Shown here: positions 25,644 through 34,039 of the stretch, in pieces
Layout of the letters: each line of letters starts with the position of its first letter
How positions within the stretch are numbered: position 1 is the first letter of the stretch
DNA from: Rhodanobacteraceae bacterium
GTDB lineage: Bacteria > Pseudomonadota > Gammaproteobacteria > Xanthomonadales > Rhodanobacteraceae
Length of the DNA: 46,467 bases
Reading direction: 5' to 3'
NCBI GenBank assembly: GCA_009996615.1
Contig: JAACZU010000023.1
Location: forward strand, 1 to 46,467
Notes under the pieces: generated by a model
The model's database searches: none
What the model was told of the DNA's origin: nothing
What the model saw: the letters and a program-made list of their open reading frames with translations, nothing else
Position numbers and translations under genes: made by a program

Positions 25644-26654
25644 ATGACGGCGCCACCGGTTGCGGTGCTCGGCGCCGGTTCCTGGGGCACGGCCCTGGCC
25701 GTGCAACTGGCGCGCAACGACGTGCCGACCACGCTGTGGGGGCGCGACGCGCAGGCCGTGGTCGAGATGGCCACGCAGCGCCGCAACACGCGCTACCTGC
25801 CCGACCTCGACCTGCCCGACGCGCTGCAGTTCTCGGCCGCGCTCGAACCGCTCGTGCGCGACGCCGGCAGCGTGCTGCTCGCGGTGCCGAGCCACGCCTT
25901 CGCCGGCCTGCTCGACGCGATCGCGCCGTGGCTCGCGCCCGGCACCGGCATCGCGTGGGCGACCAAGGGCTTCGATCCGCCGTCCGGCCGTTTCCTGCAC
26001 CAGCTCGTCGCCGAGCGCCTGCCCGGCCATCCGGCCGCGGTCGTGACCGGGCCGTCGTTCGCGCGCGAGGTCGCGCAGGGCCTGCCGACCGCGCTGACCG
26101 TGCATTCGGCCGACGCCGACTTCGCGCAGGCGATCGCGCAGCAGCTGCACTCGCCGCGCTTCCGCGCCTACACCGGCAGCGACGTGCTCGGCGCCGAGCT
26201 TGGCGGCGCGATGAAGAACGTGCTGGCGGTCGCCACCGGCGTCGCCGACGGCATGCAGATGGGCCTGAACGCGCGCGCCGGCCTGATCACGCGCGGCCTC
26301 GCCGAGATCCTGCGCCTGGGCGGCGCGCTCGGTTCGCGGCCGGAAACGCTGATGGGCCTGGCGGGCCTCGGCGACCTCGTGCTGACCTGCACCGGCGACC
26401 TGTCGCGCAACCGCCGCCTCGGCCTTGCGCTCGGCCGCGGCGTGCCGCTGGCGCAGGCGATCGCCGAGATCGGCCAGGTCGTCGAGAGCGTGCAGACCGT
26501 CGACACGGTGATGAAGCTGGCCGCCGCGCACGGCGTCGAGCTGCCGATCAGCGCGCTGGTGCAACGCGTGCTGCACGAGGAGCTGACGCCGATCGAAGGC
26601 ATGCAGGCATTGCTCGCGCGCGAGCAGAAGCCGGAGTTTCCGGAAGTGGGCTGA
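25644..26654 (+). CDS. gpsA: Glycerol-3-phosphate dehydrogenase [NAD(P)+]
   Basis: Reduces dihydroxyacetone phosphate to sn-glycerol-3-phosphate, the backbone for phospholipids. The 336-residue protein starts with the dinucleotide motif [18 protein letters not shown] (GAGSWGT at 10-16). It shows [26 protein letters not shown], the catalytic-Lys region [19 protein letters not shown], and [18 protein letters not shown] with substrate-binding residues. The start at 25644 puts the Rossmann motif at the usual position. The secB-gpsA neighbourhood is conserved in gammaproteobacteria. Confidence 0.98.
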   Translation: MTAPPVAVLGAGSWGTALAVQLARNDVPTTLWGRDAQAVVEMATQRRNTRYLPDLDLPDALQFSAALEPLVRDAGSVLLAVPSHAFAGLLDAIAPWLAPGTGIAWATKGFDPPSGRFLHQLVAERLPGHPAAVVTGPSFAREVAQGLPTALTVHSADADFAQAIAQQLHSPRFRAYTGSDVLGAELGGAMKNVLAVATGVADGMQMGLNARAGLITRGLAEILRLGGALGSRPETLMGLAGLGDLVLTCTGDLSRNRRLGLALGRGVPLAQAIAEIGQVVESVQTVDTVMKLAAAHGVELPISALVQRVLHEELTPIEGMQALLAREQKPEFPEVG

Positions 26655-26750
26655 GGCCTGGGACGCCCTGTCCGAAGCCGTTCCCGAAGCGTCCCGCCAA
26701 GCCCGGCACGCGCAGCGCCAACTCGGTGACTGCTGTTCAGCCCGTGGCGG

Positions 26751-27233
26751 TCAGTCCTTGCCGTCCGGCGCGGCTGCGCCGTCGAACCCGGACTGCCGCC
26801 ACGCCTCGTACACGACCACCGCAACCGCGTTGGACAGGTTCACGCTGCGGTTGCCCGCGCGCATCGGCAGGCACAGGCGCCGCTCCGGCGCGATGCCGTC
26901 GAGCACGTCCTGCGGCAGGCCGCGCGTTTCGCAACCGAACAGCAGCGCATCGCCCTCGGCGTAGGCGACCGTGTCGTAGCGCACGCGCCCGCGCGTGGAC
27001 AGCGCGAACAGCCGCTGCGGCGCGACCGCCTCGACGAACGCGGCGAGGTCGTCGTGCACGGCGACGCGCGCGAACTCGTGGTAGTCGAGGCCGGCACGGC
27101 GCAGCTTGGCGTGATCGAGGTCGAAACCGAGCGGGCGCACGAGGTGCAGCGCCGCGCCGGTGTTCGCGCACAGGCGGATCACATTGCCGGTGTTGGGCGG
27201 AATCTCGGGCTGGAACAGGACGACATGCAGCAT
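26751..27233 (-). CDS. trmL: tRNA (cytidine/uridine-2'-O)-methyltransferase TrmL
   Basis: SPOUT methyltransferase that 2'-O-methylates the wobble position of tRNA-Leu isoacceptors. The 160-residue length equals E. coli TrmL (157). All three motifs are visible: VLFQPEIPPNTGNVIRLCAN (motif 1), LLFGCETRGLPQDVL (motif 2), and LCLPMRAGNRSVNLSNAVAV (motif 3, the trefoil-knot SAM site). Start at 27233 (MLHVVLFQPE). It is convergent with gpsA, with 97 bp between the stops. Confidence 0.96.
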   Translation of the reverse strand: MLHVVLFQPEIPPNTGNVIRLCANTGAALHLVRPLGFDLDHAKLRRAGLDYHEFARVAVHDDLAAFVEAVAPQRLFALSTRGRVRYDTVAYAEGDALLFGCETRGLPQDVLDGIAPERRLCLPMRAGNRSVNLSNAVAVVVYEAWRQSGFDGAAAPDGKD

Positions 27234-27306
27234 GCGCGCATTATCGGCGGCCGGCCGGCGCGCGGGAAAGGCGGGAGCGTGCCATGCCCGCTCCCGCCCG
27301 GGTTTG

Positions 27307-27666
27307 CTAGCGCGGATCCAGCGCCGGCAGGCGCGGCGCCGGCGCATCGGCGGCGACCAGCGCATCGGCGCGCGCCGCGACGTCGCTCGCGGCGATGCCG
27401 CCGCGTGCGTTGACGCGCACGGTCGGCAACAGCGTCACCGGCAACGCATGGCCGACGACGTGCGTCGTGGCGGCCTCCGGATGGCTGGCGTCGGCGGCCA
27501 CGACCACGGTCGGCAGCAGCACGGCCTCGATCGGCGCGGCGGCGTCGACCGAAGCGGTACCGGCGTCCAGCGCGTCGGCACGCGGCGACGGCAGCACGGC
27601 GAGCGCACCACCGACCAGGGCGGTCGCGAGGACGGCGCGGATCAGGGGAGTGCGGATGTTGTTCAT
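27307..27666 (-). CDS. Small exported protein with repeated LPTV-x-V-x-A motif
   Basis: A 119-residue protein of unknown function. Residues 1-31 (TPLIRAVLATALVGGALAVL, ending SPRADA) are a probable signal peptide. The mature part carries two copies of a short pattern, VLLPTVVVAAD and TLLPTVRVNA, and is Ala/Val-rich with no Cys. A good Shine-Dalgarno (GGAGCTCCC) precedes ATG 27666. It lies 73 bp from the trmL start on the same strand, and a second small exported protein lies upstream at 27849-28064. Confidence 0.7.
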   Translation of the reverse strand: MNNIRTPLIRAVLATALVGGALAVLPSPRADALDAGTASVDAAAPIEAVLLPTVVVAADASHPEAATTHVVGHALPVTLLPTVRVNARGGIAASDVAARADALVAADAPAPRLPALDPR

Positions 27667-27848
27667 GGGAGCTCCTGCGTAATCACTTCAGGGGTGCGGG
27701 CGAGGCGTCGGGGGAGTTGCATCGCCAGCTCGGATTTGGATGCGCGAACGGGCCAATGAGTTGCTAGTCCGGAAGTCATGTGCGGCGGTGGCAACAGCAG
27801 TGGCGGCATGCGCACGTCAGTTGGTTTGGCGCCACGCACGAGGACGCC

Positions 27849-28064
27849 TCAGCACGCCGTCATGACCGGTGCGTGAAGTGCATGCGGCGCCTCGATCCGC
27901 CACGCGTGCTCGCGCGCCGGATCGGGCACGGCCACGCGTTGCGGTCGCGCGACACCGTCGAGCGGACAGTTCGCAACGACGGCCGTGCGCGGCACCGCGA
28001 GCAGCAGGCCGGCGAGCAGGACGAGCGCGAACGCGGCGCGGAACAATTGCATCTGCAGTGTCAT
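27849..28064 (-). CDS. Short secreted protein, 71 residues
   Basis: A short open frame. MTLQMQLFRAAFALVLLAGL followed by LLAVPRTAVVA gives a convincing signal peptide or N-terminal anchor; the tail (NCPLDGVARPQRVAVPDPAR onwards) has two Cys residues and no known motif. ATG 28064 is preceded at proper distance by CCGGAGATGGCC; another ATG at 28070 overlaps that ribosome site and is less likely. Gene reality rests on signal peptide, ribosome site and the palindrome-rich upstream region. Confidence 0.55.
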   Translation of the reverse strand: MTLQMQLFRAAFALVLLAGLLLAVPRTAVVANCPLDGVARPQRVAVPDPAREHAWRIEAPHALHAPVMTAC

Positions 28065-28154
28065 GGCCATCTCCGGCGGGTGTTGCGGCGAGCTGTGCAA
28101 GTGACGGGCCAAGCCGCCGGCATGCGCGGCATGCGGCGCGTGCGATGGCCGCAC

Positions 28155-28171
28155 CGATCGCAGCGCGATCG
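28155..28171. promoter_or_regulatory. Perfect inverted repeat CGATCGC-AGC-GCGATCG
   Basis: A 7-bp perfect dyad with a 3-nt spacer in the 376-bp gap between the 71-residue exported protein (minus) and the M16 peptidase (plus). It is compatible with a repressor operator, but no regulator gene is adjacent. Confidence 0.4.
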
Positions 28172-28200
28172 TCGCAACCCGTTGATATGAATCGATCACC

Positions 28201-28219
28201 TGTCGACTCCGCGTCGACA
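28201..28219. promoter_or_regulatory. Inverted repeat TGTCGAC-TCCGC-GTCGACA
   Basis: A perfect 7-bp dyad with a 5-nt spacer, in the same divergent gap. Arm sequence differs from the neighbouring dyads. Confidence 0.4.
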
Positions 28220-28271
28220 TGCCGAGGCCGGGCCAGGTCGAACCGGAACGCGCCGCAAGCGCCGACGGAGG

Positions 28272-28301
28272 TGTCCGCGGACATCGCAGACACTGTCCGC
28301 G
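28272..28301. promoter_or_regulatory. TGTCCGCGGACA palindrome plus TGTCCGCG half-site
   Basis: TGTCCGCGGACA (28272-28283) is a perfect 12-bp palindrome and the half TGTCCGCG repeats 22 bp on (28294-28301), about two helical turns away. That arrangement suits cooperative binding of a dimeric regulator. Rest of the 28065-28440 gap: no gene seen. Confidence 0.4.
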
Positions 28302-28440
28302 CATCGCCGGTCGGCGTGCGCGCGGGCGTCCATCCTCTGCGCATGGGCGATGGCGCCGCGCGCGCATGACCTTCGCCCGTTGCGGTCGTGCGCCGTCGCG
28401 CTTAGCCTGCGGCGTCCCAGCGCGCCTGCACGGAGGATCC

Positions 28441-31278
28441 ATGCGCATTCGTCTCGCCGGCGGCCTCGCCGCCCTGTTCCTGAGCCTCGGCCTCGGCGCC
28501 GGCGTCCACGCCGCCGCGCCGGACACGCTCGACATCCCGTTCACGCGCTTCACGCTGCCCAACGGCCTCACCGTCGTGGTCAGCGAGGACCACAAGGCGC
28601 CGGTGGTCGCGGTCAGCGTCTGGTACCACGTCGGCTCGGCCGACGAGCCCAAGGGCAAGACCGGCTTCGCGCACCTGTTCGAGCACCTGATGTTCCAGGG
28701 CTCGGAAAACCACCGCGACGAGTTCTTCCGCCCGTTCGAGCTGGCCGGCGCGACCGACCAGAACGGCACGACCTGGTTCGACCGCACGAACTACTTCGAG
28801 ACCGTGCCGACGACCGCGCTCGACATGGCGCTGTGGATGGAGTCGGACCGCATGGGCCACCTGCTCGGCGCGATCGGCCAGAAGGAACTCGACGAGCAGC
28901 GCGGCGTGGTGCAGAACGAAAAGCGCCAGGGCGAGAACCAGCCCTACGGCCGCGTCGACGAGCGCATCTACGCGAACGCGTTCCCGGCCAACCATCCCTA
29001 TCACCACGACACGATCGGCTCGATGAAGGACCTCGACGCGGCCTCGCTGGCCGACGTCAAGCAGTGGTTCGGCGACTACTACGGCGCGGCCAACGTGACC
29101 GTCGCGCTGGTCGGCGACATCACGCCGGAGGTCGCCAAGGCGAAGATGCTCCAATACTTCGGCGACATCCCGGCCGGGCCGCCGGTCGCGCGCCAGCAGC
29201 CGTGGATCGCGCCGCGCACGGCCTCCACGCGCGACACGATGCAGGACCACGTCGCGCAGACGCGCATCTACCGCGTCTGGAACGCGCCGCCGCTGGGCGA
29301 TCCGGCCGAGGCGCAGCTCGAGCTCGCCGCCGCCGTGCTCGGCGGCGGCAAAACCTCGCGCCTGTACGAGCGCCTGGTCTACAAGGACAAGCTCGCCGAT
29401 TCGGTCTCGGTCGACGTACAGGCGTTCGCGCTCGCCTCGCTCGTGCAGCTGCAGGTCGACGTCAAGAACGGCGCCGATCCGGCCAGGGTCGAGGCTGCCA
29501 TCGCCGACGAGTGGAAGAAGTTCCTCAAGGACGGCCCGACCGCCGACGAGCTTGCGCGCGTGAAGATCGGCGCGCGCGCCTCGTTCATCCGCGGCCTCGA
29601 GCGCGTCAACGGCAAGGCGACGATCCTCGCCGAGGGCCAGCTCTACCGCGACGACCCGGCCGCGTGGAAGACCGACCTCGCGCGCATCGAGGCGGCCACG
29701 CCGGCCAGCGTGCTCGCCGCGGCGAAGCAGTGGATCGCGCGTGGCGACTACACGCTGACCGTGACGCCGGCTGCGAAGGGCGCCGAGGTCGCGGACACCG
29801 ACGAGATGGAACTGCCCGGCCGCGCCGCGCTGGCGGGCCGACCGGCGCCGAAGCTGCCGCCGAAGCAGGACTTCCATACCGTGAAGTCCGAGGTCGACCG
29901 CAGCAAGGGCGTGCCGACCGTCACCACGTTCCCGGACCTGACCTTCCCCAGGCTCGAGCACGGCAAGCTCAAGAACGGCATCGCGGTCGTGCTGGCGCAG
30001 CGGCACGCGATTCCGGTCGTGCAGGTGCAGCTGCTGTTCGACGCCGGCTACGCGTCCGACCAGGGCCGCGGCCTGGGCACCTCGGCGTTCACGATGGCGA
30101 TGCTCGACGAGGGCACCCAGGCGCTCGACTCGCTCGAGATCGCGCGCCGCGCCGAGCGCCTCGGCGCGCGCATCGCGACCGGCTCGGGCCTGGACAGCTC
30201 CAGCGCCAGCCTCAGCGCGCTGACCTCGCAGCTGGAGCCCTCGCTCGCGCTGTACGCCGACATCGTGCGCAACCCCGCGTTCCGCGACGCCGACATCGCG
30301 CGCATCCGCGGCCAGTGGCTGGCGCGCATCGCGCAGGAGAAGACGCAGCCGACCGGGCTGGCGCTGCGCGCGCTGCCGCCGCTGCTGTATGGCCCCGGCC
30401 ATGCCTACGCGATCCCGTTCACCGGCTCGGGCACCGAGGCCTCGATCCAGGCGCTGGCCGCCGACGACCTGCGCGCCTGGGTGCGCGACTTCGTGCGCCC
30501 GGACAACGCGACGATCCTAGTCGCCGGCGACACCACGCTCGAGGCGATCGTCGCGCGGCTCGACGCGGTGTTCGGCGACTGGAAGGCCCCCGACACGGCG
30601 GTGCCGAAGAAGAACATCGCCAACGTCGCCGCGCCGCCGGCGCCGCGCCTGTTCCTGGTCGACAAGCCCGGCGCGCAGCAGTCGATGATCCTCGCCGGCG
30701 TCGTCGCGCCGTCGACCAAGGCGCCGAACAACCTCGAGATCCAGACCATGAACGGCGCGTTCGGCGGCGCCTTCACCTCGCGCCTGAACATGAACCTGCG
30801 CGAGGACAAGCACTGGGCCTACGGCGCGTTCAGTTTCCTGCAGAACGCGGTCGGGCAGCGCCCGTTCATGCTGTATGCGCCGGTGCAGACCGACAAGACC
30901 AGCGAGTCGGTGGCCGAGATCCTGCGCGAGGCGCGCGAGGCGATCGGCGACAAGCCGCTCACGCACGCGGAGATCGACAAGATCAAGGTCGGCGACGTGC
31001 GCTCGATGCCGGGCGAGTACCAGACCACCGGCGCGGTGCTCGGCGCGCTGACCGCGATCCGCCTGTACGACCGCCCGGACGACTACGTGCAGACGCTCAA
31101 GGGCCGCATCGAGGCGCAGACCGACGCCGCGGTCGAGGCGGCGGCGAAGGAGGTCATCCGCCCGGACGCGCTGACCTGGGTCGTGGTCGGCGACCTGAAG
31201 AAGATCGAGCAGCCGCTGCGCGACCTCAAGCTCGGCGAGGTCAAGGTGCTCGACGCGGACGGCAAGGTGGTGCGCTGA
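28441..31278 (+). CDS. Two-domain M16 (pitrilysin-like) zinc peptidase, periplasmic
   Basis: A 945-residue exported metallopeptidase. Residues 1-24 are a signal peptide (MRIRLAGGLAALFLSLGLGA). The N-terminal M16 domain has the inverted zinc motif HLFEH (His78, Glu81, His82) and the distal ligand Glu160 in VVQNEKRQ, so it should be active. A linker near residues 450-500 joins it to a second M16 domain (about 505-930) that lacks HxxEH but has NMNLREDKHWAYGAFS, the R/Y substrate-holding motif. The pair closes as a clam shell to cut small unfolded peptides. Shine-Dalgarno CACGGAGG precedes ATG 28441. Confidence 0.95.
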   Translation: MRIRLAGGLAALFLSLGLGAGVHAAAPDTLDIPFTRFTLPNGLTVVVSEDHKAPVVAVSVWYHVGSADEPKGKTGFAHLFEHLMFQGSENHRDEFFRPFELAGATDQNGTTWFDRTNYFETVPTTALDMALWMESDRMGHLLGAIGQKELDEQRGVVQNEKRQGENQPYGRVDERIYANAFPANHPYHHDTIGSMKDLDAASLADVKQWFGDYYGAANVTVALVGDITPEVAKAKMLQYFGDIPAGPPVARQQPWIAPRTASTRDTMQDHVAQTRIYRVWNAPPLGDPAEAQLELAAAVLGGGKTSRLYERLVYKDKLADSVSVDVQAFALASLVQLQVDVKNGADPARVEAAIADEWKKFLKDGPTADELARVKIGARASFIRGLERVNGKATILAEGQLYRDDPAAWKTDLARIEAATPASVLAAAKQWIARGDYTLTVTPAAKGAEVADTDEMELPGRAALAGRPAPKLPPKQDFHTVKSEVDRSKGVPTVTTFPDLTFPRLEHGKLKNGIAVVLAQRHAIPVVQVQLLFDAGYASDQGRGLGTSAFTMAMLDEGTQALDSLEIARRAERLGARIATGSGLDSSSASLSALTSQLEPSLALYADIVRNPAFRDADIARIRGQWLARIAQEKTQPTGLALRALPPLLYGPGHAYAIPFTGSGTEASIQALAADDLRAWVRDFVRPDNATILVAGDTTLEAIVARLDAVFGDWKAPDTAVPKKNIANVAAPPAPRLFLVDKPGAQQSMILAGVVAPSTKAPNNLEIQTMNGAFGGAFTSRLNMNLREDKHWAYGAFSFLQNAVGQRPFMLYAPVQTDKTSESVAEILREAREAIGDKPLTHAEIDKIKVGDVRSMPGEYQTTGAVLGALTAIRLYDRPDDYVQTLKGRIEAQTDAAVEAAAKEVIRPDALTWVVVGDLKKIEQPLRDLKLGEVKVLDADGKVVR

Positions 31279-31352
31279 GGGCCGAGGTCGAATGAAGCGC
31301 GGCGCGTTCAGACGCGCCGCGCTACGATGGCGCATTCCCCTGGAGCAACTCG

Positions 31353-31754
31353 ATGAAAGCCGCACCGCTGATCCTCGTCCTGTCCCTGCCGCTGGCCGCC
31401 TGCAGCTGGGGCATCAAGCTCGATGCCGGCGGCGAGAAGGTCCGCACCGCGTGGAACGGCGACGTCGGCGGCTGCCGCGACATGGGCCGCGTCACCGTGT
31501 CGGTGCTCGACCGCGTCGGTCCGGTCGACCGCAGCGACCTGAAGATCCGCGACGAACTCGAGGTGATGGCGCGCAACGAGGCGGCCACGCTCGGCGCCGA
31601 CACGATCAAGCCGCTCGGCGAGCCGCGCGACGGCCAGCAAAGCTGGGGCGCCTGGCACTGCGGCCGCGGCGCGAACGCCGCGCAGCCGGCGATGCGCATC
31701 CAGCAGCGCGCCGCCGACGGCGGCGCCGAGACCTATCCGATCAAGGATCACTGA
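31353..31754 (+). CDS. DUF4156 lipoprotein
   Basis: A 133-residue lipoprotein (MKAAPLILVLSLPLAAC, Cys17). The conserved core CRDMGRVTVSVLDRVG and RDELEVMARNEAATLGADTI fits DUF4156, the YjeI-like group, in which an N-terminal Cys-rich strand is followed by a helix with AARNEAA-like pattern. Function unknown. It follows the M16 peptidase by 74 bp and may be cotranscribed. A repeat lies immediately downstream. Confidence 0.88.
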   Translation: MKAAPLILVLSLPLAACSWGIKLDAGGEKVRTAWNGDVGGCRDMGRVTVSVLDRVGPVDRSDLKIRDELEVMARNEAATLGADTIKPLGEPRDGQQSWGAWHCGRGANAAQPAMRIQQRAADGGAETYPIKDH

Positions 31755-31779
31755 GCGTTGCCGCGGTGCGCAGCTCTTC

Positions 31780-31836
31780 GCAGGAGCCCACCCTGTGGGC
31801 GACCGGCGGAGGGTCGCGCACAGGGTGCGCTCCTAC
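31780..31836 (-). repeat. GTAGGAGCGCACCCTGTGCG-type inverted repeat
   Basis: On the minus strand GTAGGAGCGCACCCTGTGCG faces a GCCCACAGGGTGGGCTCCTG arm, making a long hairpin in the 92-bp gap between two convergent genes. It may act as a bidirectional 3' end structure. Confidence 0.8.
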
Positions 31837-31846
31837 ACACACTGCG

Positions 31847-33229
31847 CTAACGCACGACCTCGCGCACCTGCTGCCGGGGTGCTGCCAGCGGCGGGCGCGG
31901 GCGCGTCGAATGCGCCGGCGCGACCAGCGGCGGCGACGGCGGGCGCGGGCGCACCACGGCATCGAACGGCGTGACCACCGCCTGTGGATCGAAGCGGCAC
32001 GGACCGGCGGCGGCACCGCCGGCGGCCAGCGCCTGGCAGCGCGCCTGCAGGTCGGCCACGTCCGGCTGCGGCGCACCGTCCTTCCACGCGCGCAGCGCCT
32101 CCCAGCCGGCGATGCCTTCGGCCGCGCTGAAGCCGCAATGGCTCGGCACGTCCTCGGCGACGATGCCGATCGTGACCTGACCAGGCGGCAATGCCGCGCG
32201 CACGAAGTCCTGGTTGCCGGGAATCACCAGCTGGTCGTGGCTGGTATGCAGCGATATCACCTTCGCGTCGCCGACCGCGCCGCGGAAATCGGAACTCTCG
32301 TGCAGCCACGCCGCCGCCAGCGGATCGGCGATCAGGCGCGCGATACCGCTCTCGATCGCCGCGTCGGATGCGTAGTCGACGCCGGCGGTCGTGAACGGGT
32401 TGCGCCCGCCGAGCTTGTCCGGCGCGCGCACGAGGTCGCTCAGCACGAAGGTCGAGTAGCCGACGTTGGTGACGAAGAACTTCTCGTCGGTGATGCCGGC
32501 GAACGCCATCAGCTGGTCCAGACGGCGCTGCATCGCGCCATTGCGCAGCGAGCGCGGCAGGTTCACGCCGGTGCACTGGTTCAGCGGCAGCAGCGCGCGC
32601 GCGACCAGGGCCTGGTCGCTGAGGTCGCCGAGGTCGTCCGGGATCTGGTCGAGGTTGAACGCCCACGGCAGCGGCGCGGTGCCCCTGGGCAGGTCGCCGG
32701 CGCCGCGGCAGACCACGTCGTAGGCCAGGCGCAGGTCGATCGCCGTGTCCCACAGGCGCGCGCCGGCCGCCGCCGGGCACAGCGCGAACACGCCGCGCAC
32801 CGGCGGAAAGCCGCGCGTCTCGGCCAGCTTCAGCGCGATCAGGCCGCCCATCGAGCCGCCGAACGGCACGATCTCGCCGGGCTCGCCGGCCAGCTGCGTG
32901 AATGCGTCGACGAGTTCGCGGTTGTCGGCGAGCGCGCCGAACAGCGCCCAACCGCGCTGGCGGAAACTCGACGCGGCGATCGCATAGCCTTCGGCGAGCA
33001 CGACGTCGCGCAGCGGCCCCAGGCTCGGCGGACCGCTCGGCGCGTTGAAATCGAAGCCGTGCTGGTACAGCACCAGCGCATCGCCGGAGCGCCAGCCATC
33101 CGGCACGGCGATGTGGTACCACGCACCGGTCGGCGTACGGCCGCTGTATTCCCGTGGCGCCGCATGCGCCGGCACGAGCGCCTGGCCGAGCACGGCGAAC
33201 GCCAGGGCCATCAGATACCGCATCCGCAT
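31847..33229 (-). CDS. Secreted alpha/beta hydrolase
   Basis: A 460-residue exported protein. Signal peptide: MRMRYLMALAFAVLGQALVP ending AHA. The hydrolase core shows DALVLYQHGFDFNAP (oxyanion region), VPFGGSMGGLIALKL (nucleophile Ser in GGSMGG), LHTSHDQLVIPGNQDF (acid region) and VPSHCGFSAAEG (His). The last about 35 residues are Pro/Arg-rich. Substrate unknown; peptidase, esterase or polyhydroxyalkanoate-oligomer hydrolases have similar folds. The ATG 33229 follows a GAGGTG ribosome site; another Met lies 6 bp downstream. It diverges from ubiJ. Confidence 0.85.
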   Translation of the reverse strand: MRMRYLMALAFAVLGQALVPAHAAPREYSGRTPTGAWYHIAVPDGWRSGDALVLYQHGFDFNAPSGPPSLGPLRDVVLAEGYAIAASSFRQRGWALFGALADNRELVDAFTQLAGEPGEIVPFGGSMGGLIALKLAETRGFPPVRGVFALCPAAAGARLWDTAIDLRLAYDVVCRGAGDLPRGTAPLPWAFNLDQIPDDLGDLSDQALVARALLPLNQCTGVNLPRSLRNGAMQRRLDQLMAFAGITDEKFFVTNVGYSTFVLSDLVRAPDKLGGRNPFTTAGVDYASDAAIESGIARLIADPLAAAWLHESSDFRGAVGDAKVISLHTSHDQLVIPGNQDFVRAALPPGQVTIGIVAEDVPSHCGFSAAEGIAGWEALRAWKDGAPQPDVADLQARCQALAAGGAAAGPCRFDPQAVVTPFDAVVRPRPPSPPLVAPAHSTRPRPPLAAPRQQVREVVR

Positions 33230-33379
33230 CGTCCACCTCGCCCATCGCTCGCCGGAACCGTGTGCGCACGCTAAACAAACCCGGCTGAGCGGAGCGTTAA
33301 GTGGCGCCTTCATGCCCGTCGGCGCGGCGCGCTCGCCGCGTGCGGCTGCCAGCGCCGCGGGCAGGTAGAATCCGCGCCC

Positions 33380-34039
33380 ATGTCCGACGTCTCCCGATCC
33401 GCCGGCGCGCGCGCGCCGAACCCCGTGCTGGCCGCGCTCGGCCGCACCCTCGAAACCGTCCTGAACCGGGCGCTCGCGCTCGATGCCGACACGCGCGCGC
33501 GCGTGGCCGCGCTAGACGGCCGTGCGGTCACGCTCGAGCTGCGCCGCCCGGCGCTGGCGCTGCGCATCGCGGTGGCCGGCGAGCGCCTCGAGGTCGGCCC
33601 GGCGTTCGCCGCCGACAGCGCGCTGCGCGTCAGTGCGACGCCGGCCAGCCTGCTCGCGCTGGCGTTGGCGCGCGGCGACGATGCGGCGCCGCCGTCCGGC
33701 GGCGTCGAGATCGCCGGCGACGCCGAGCTCGCCCGCCGCCTCGAACAGCTCGTGCGGCGCTTCGAGCCGGACATCGAGGAGGCCTTCGCGCGCGTGTTCG
33801 GCGACGTCGCCGGCGTGGCGCTGGCACGCGCGCTGCGGCGCGCGCTGGCGTGGTCGCGCGACTCGGCGCGGGCGCTGGCCGCCGACACCGCCGAGTACCT
33901 GACGATGGAGAGCGGCGACCTCGTCGCCAAGGCCGAGCTGGACGAGTTCCTCGACGAGGTCGACCTGCTGCGCGAACGCGCCGACCGCCTCGAGGCGCGC
34001 CTGCGCCGCCTCGCCGCCCGCGCCGCGGTGAACGCATGA
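33380..34039 (+). CDS. ubiJ: Ubiquinone biosynthesis accessory factor UbiJ (SCP2 domain)
   Basis: A 219-residue protein with an N-terminal SCP2-like lipid-binding domain (residues about 15-115, with [20 protein letters not shown]) and a C-terminal coiled-coil region ([20 protein letters not shown], then [20 protein letters not shown]). UbiJ binds ubiquinone intermediates in the soluble Ubi complex with UbiK. Its stop overlaps the ubiB start (ATGA). ubiE, its usual neighbour in E. coli, is not present here. Confidence 0.92.
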   Translation: MSDVSRSAGARAPNPVLAALGRTLETVLNRALALDADTRARVAALDGRAVTLELRRPALALRIAVAGERLEVGPAFAADSALRVSATPASLLALALARGDDAAPPSGGVEIAGDAELARRLEQLVRRFEPDIEEAFARVFGDVAGVALARALRRALAWSRDSARALAADTAEYLTMESGDLVAKAELDEFLDEVDLLRERADRLEARLRRLAARAAVNA

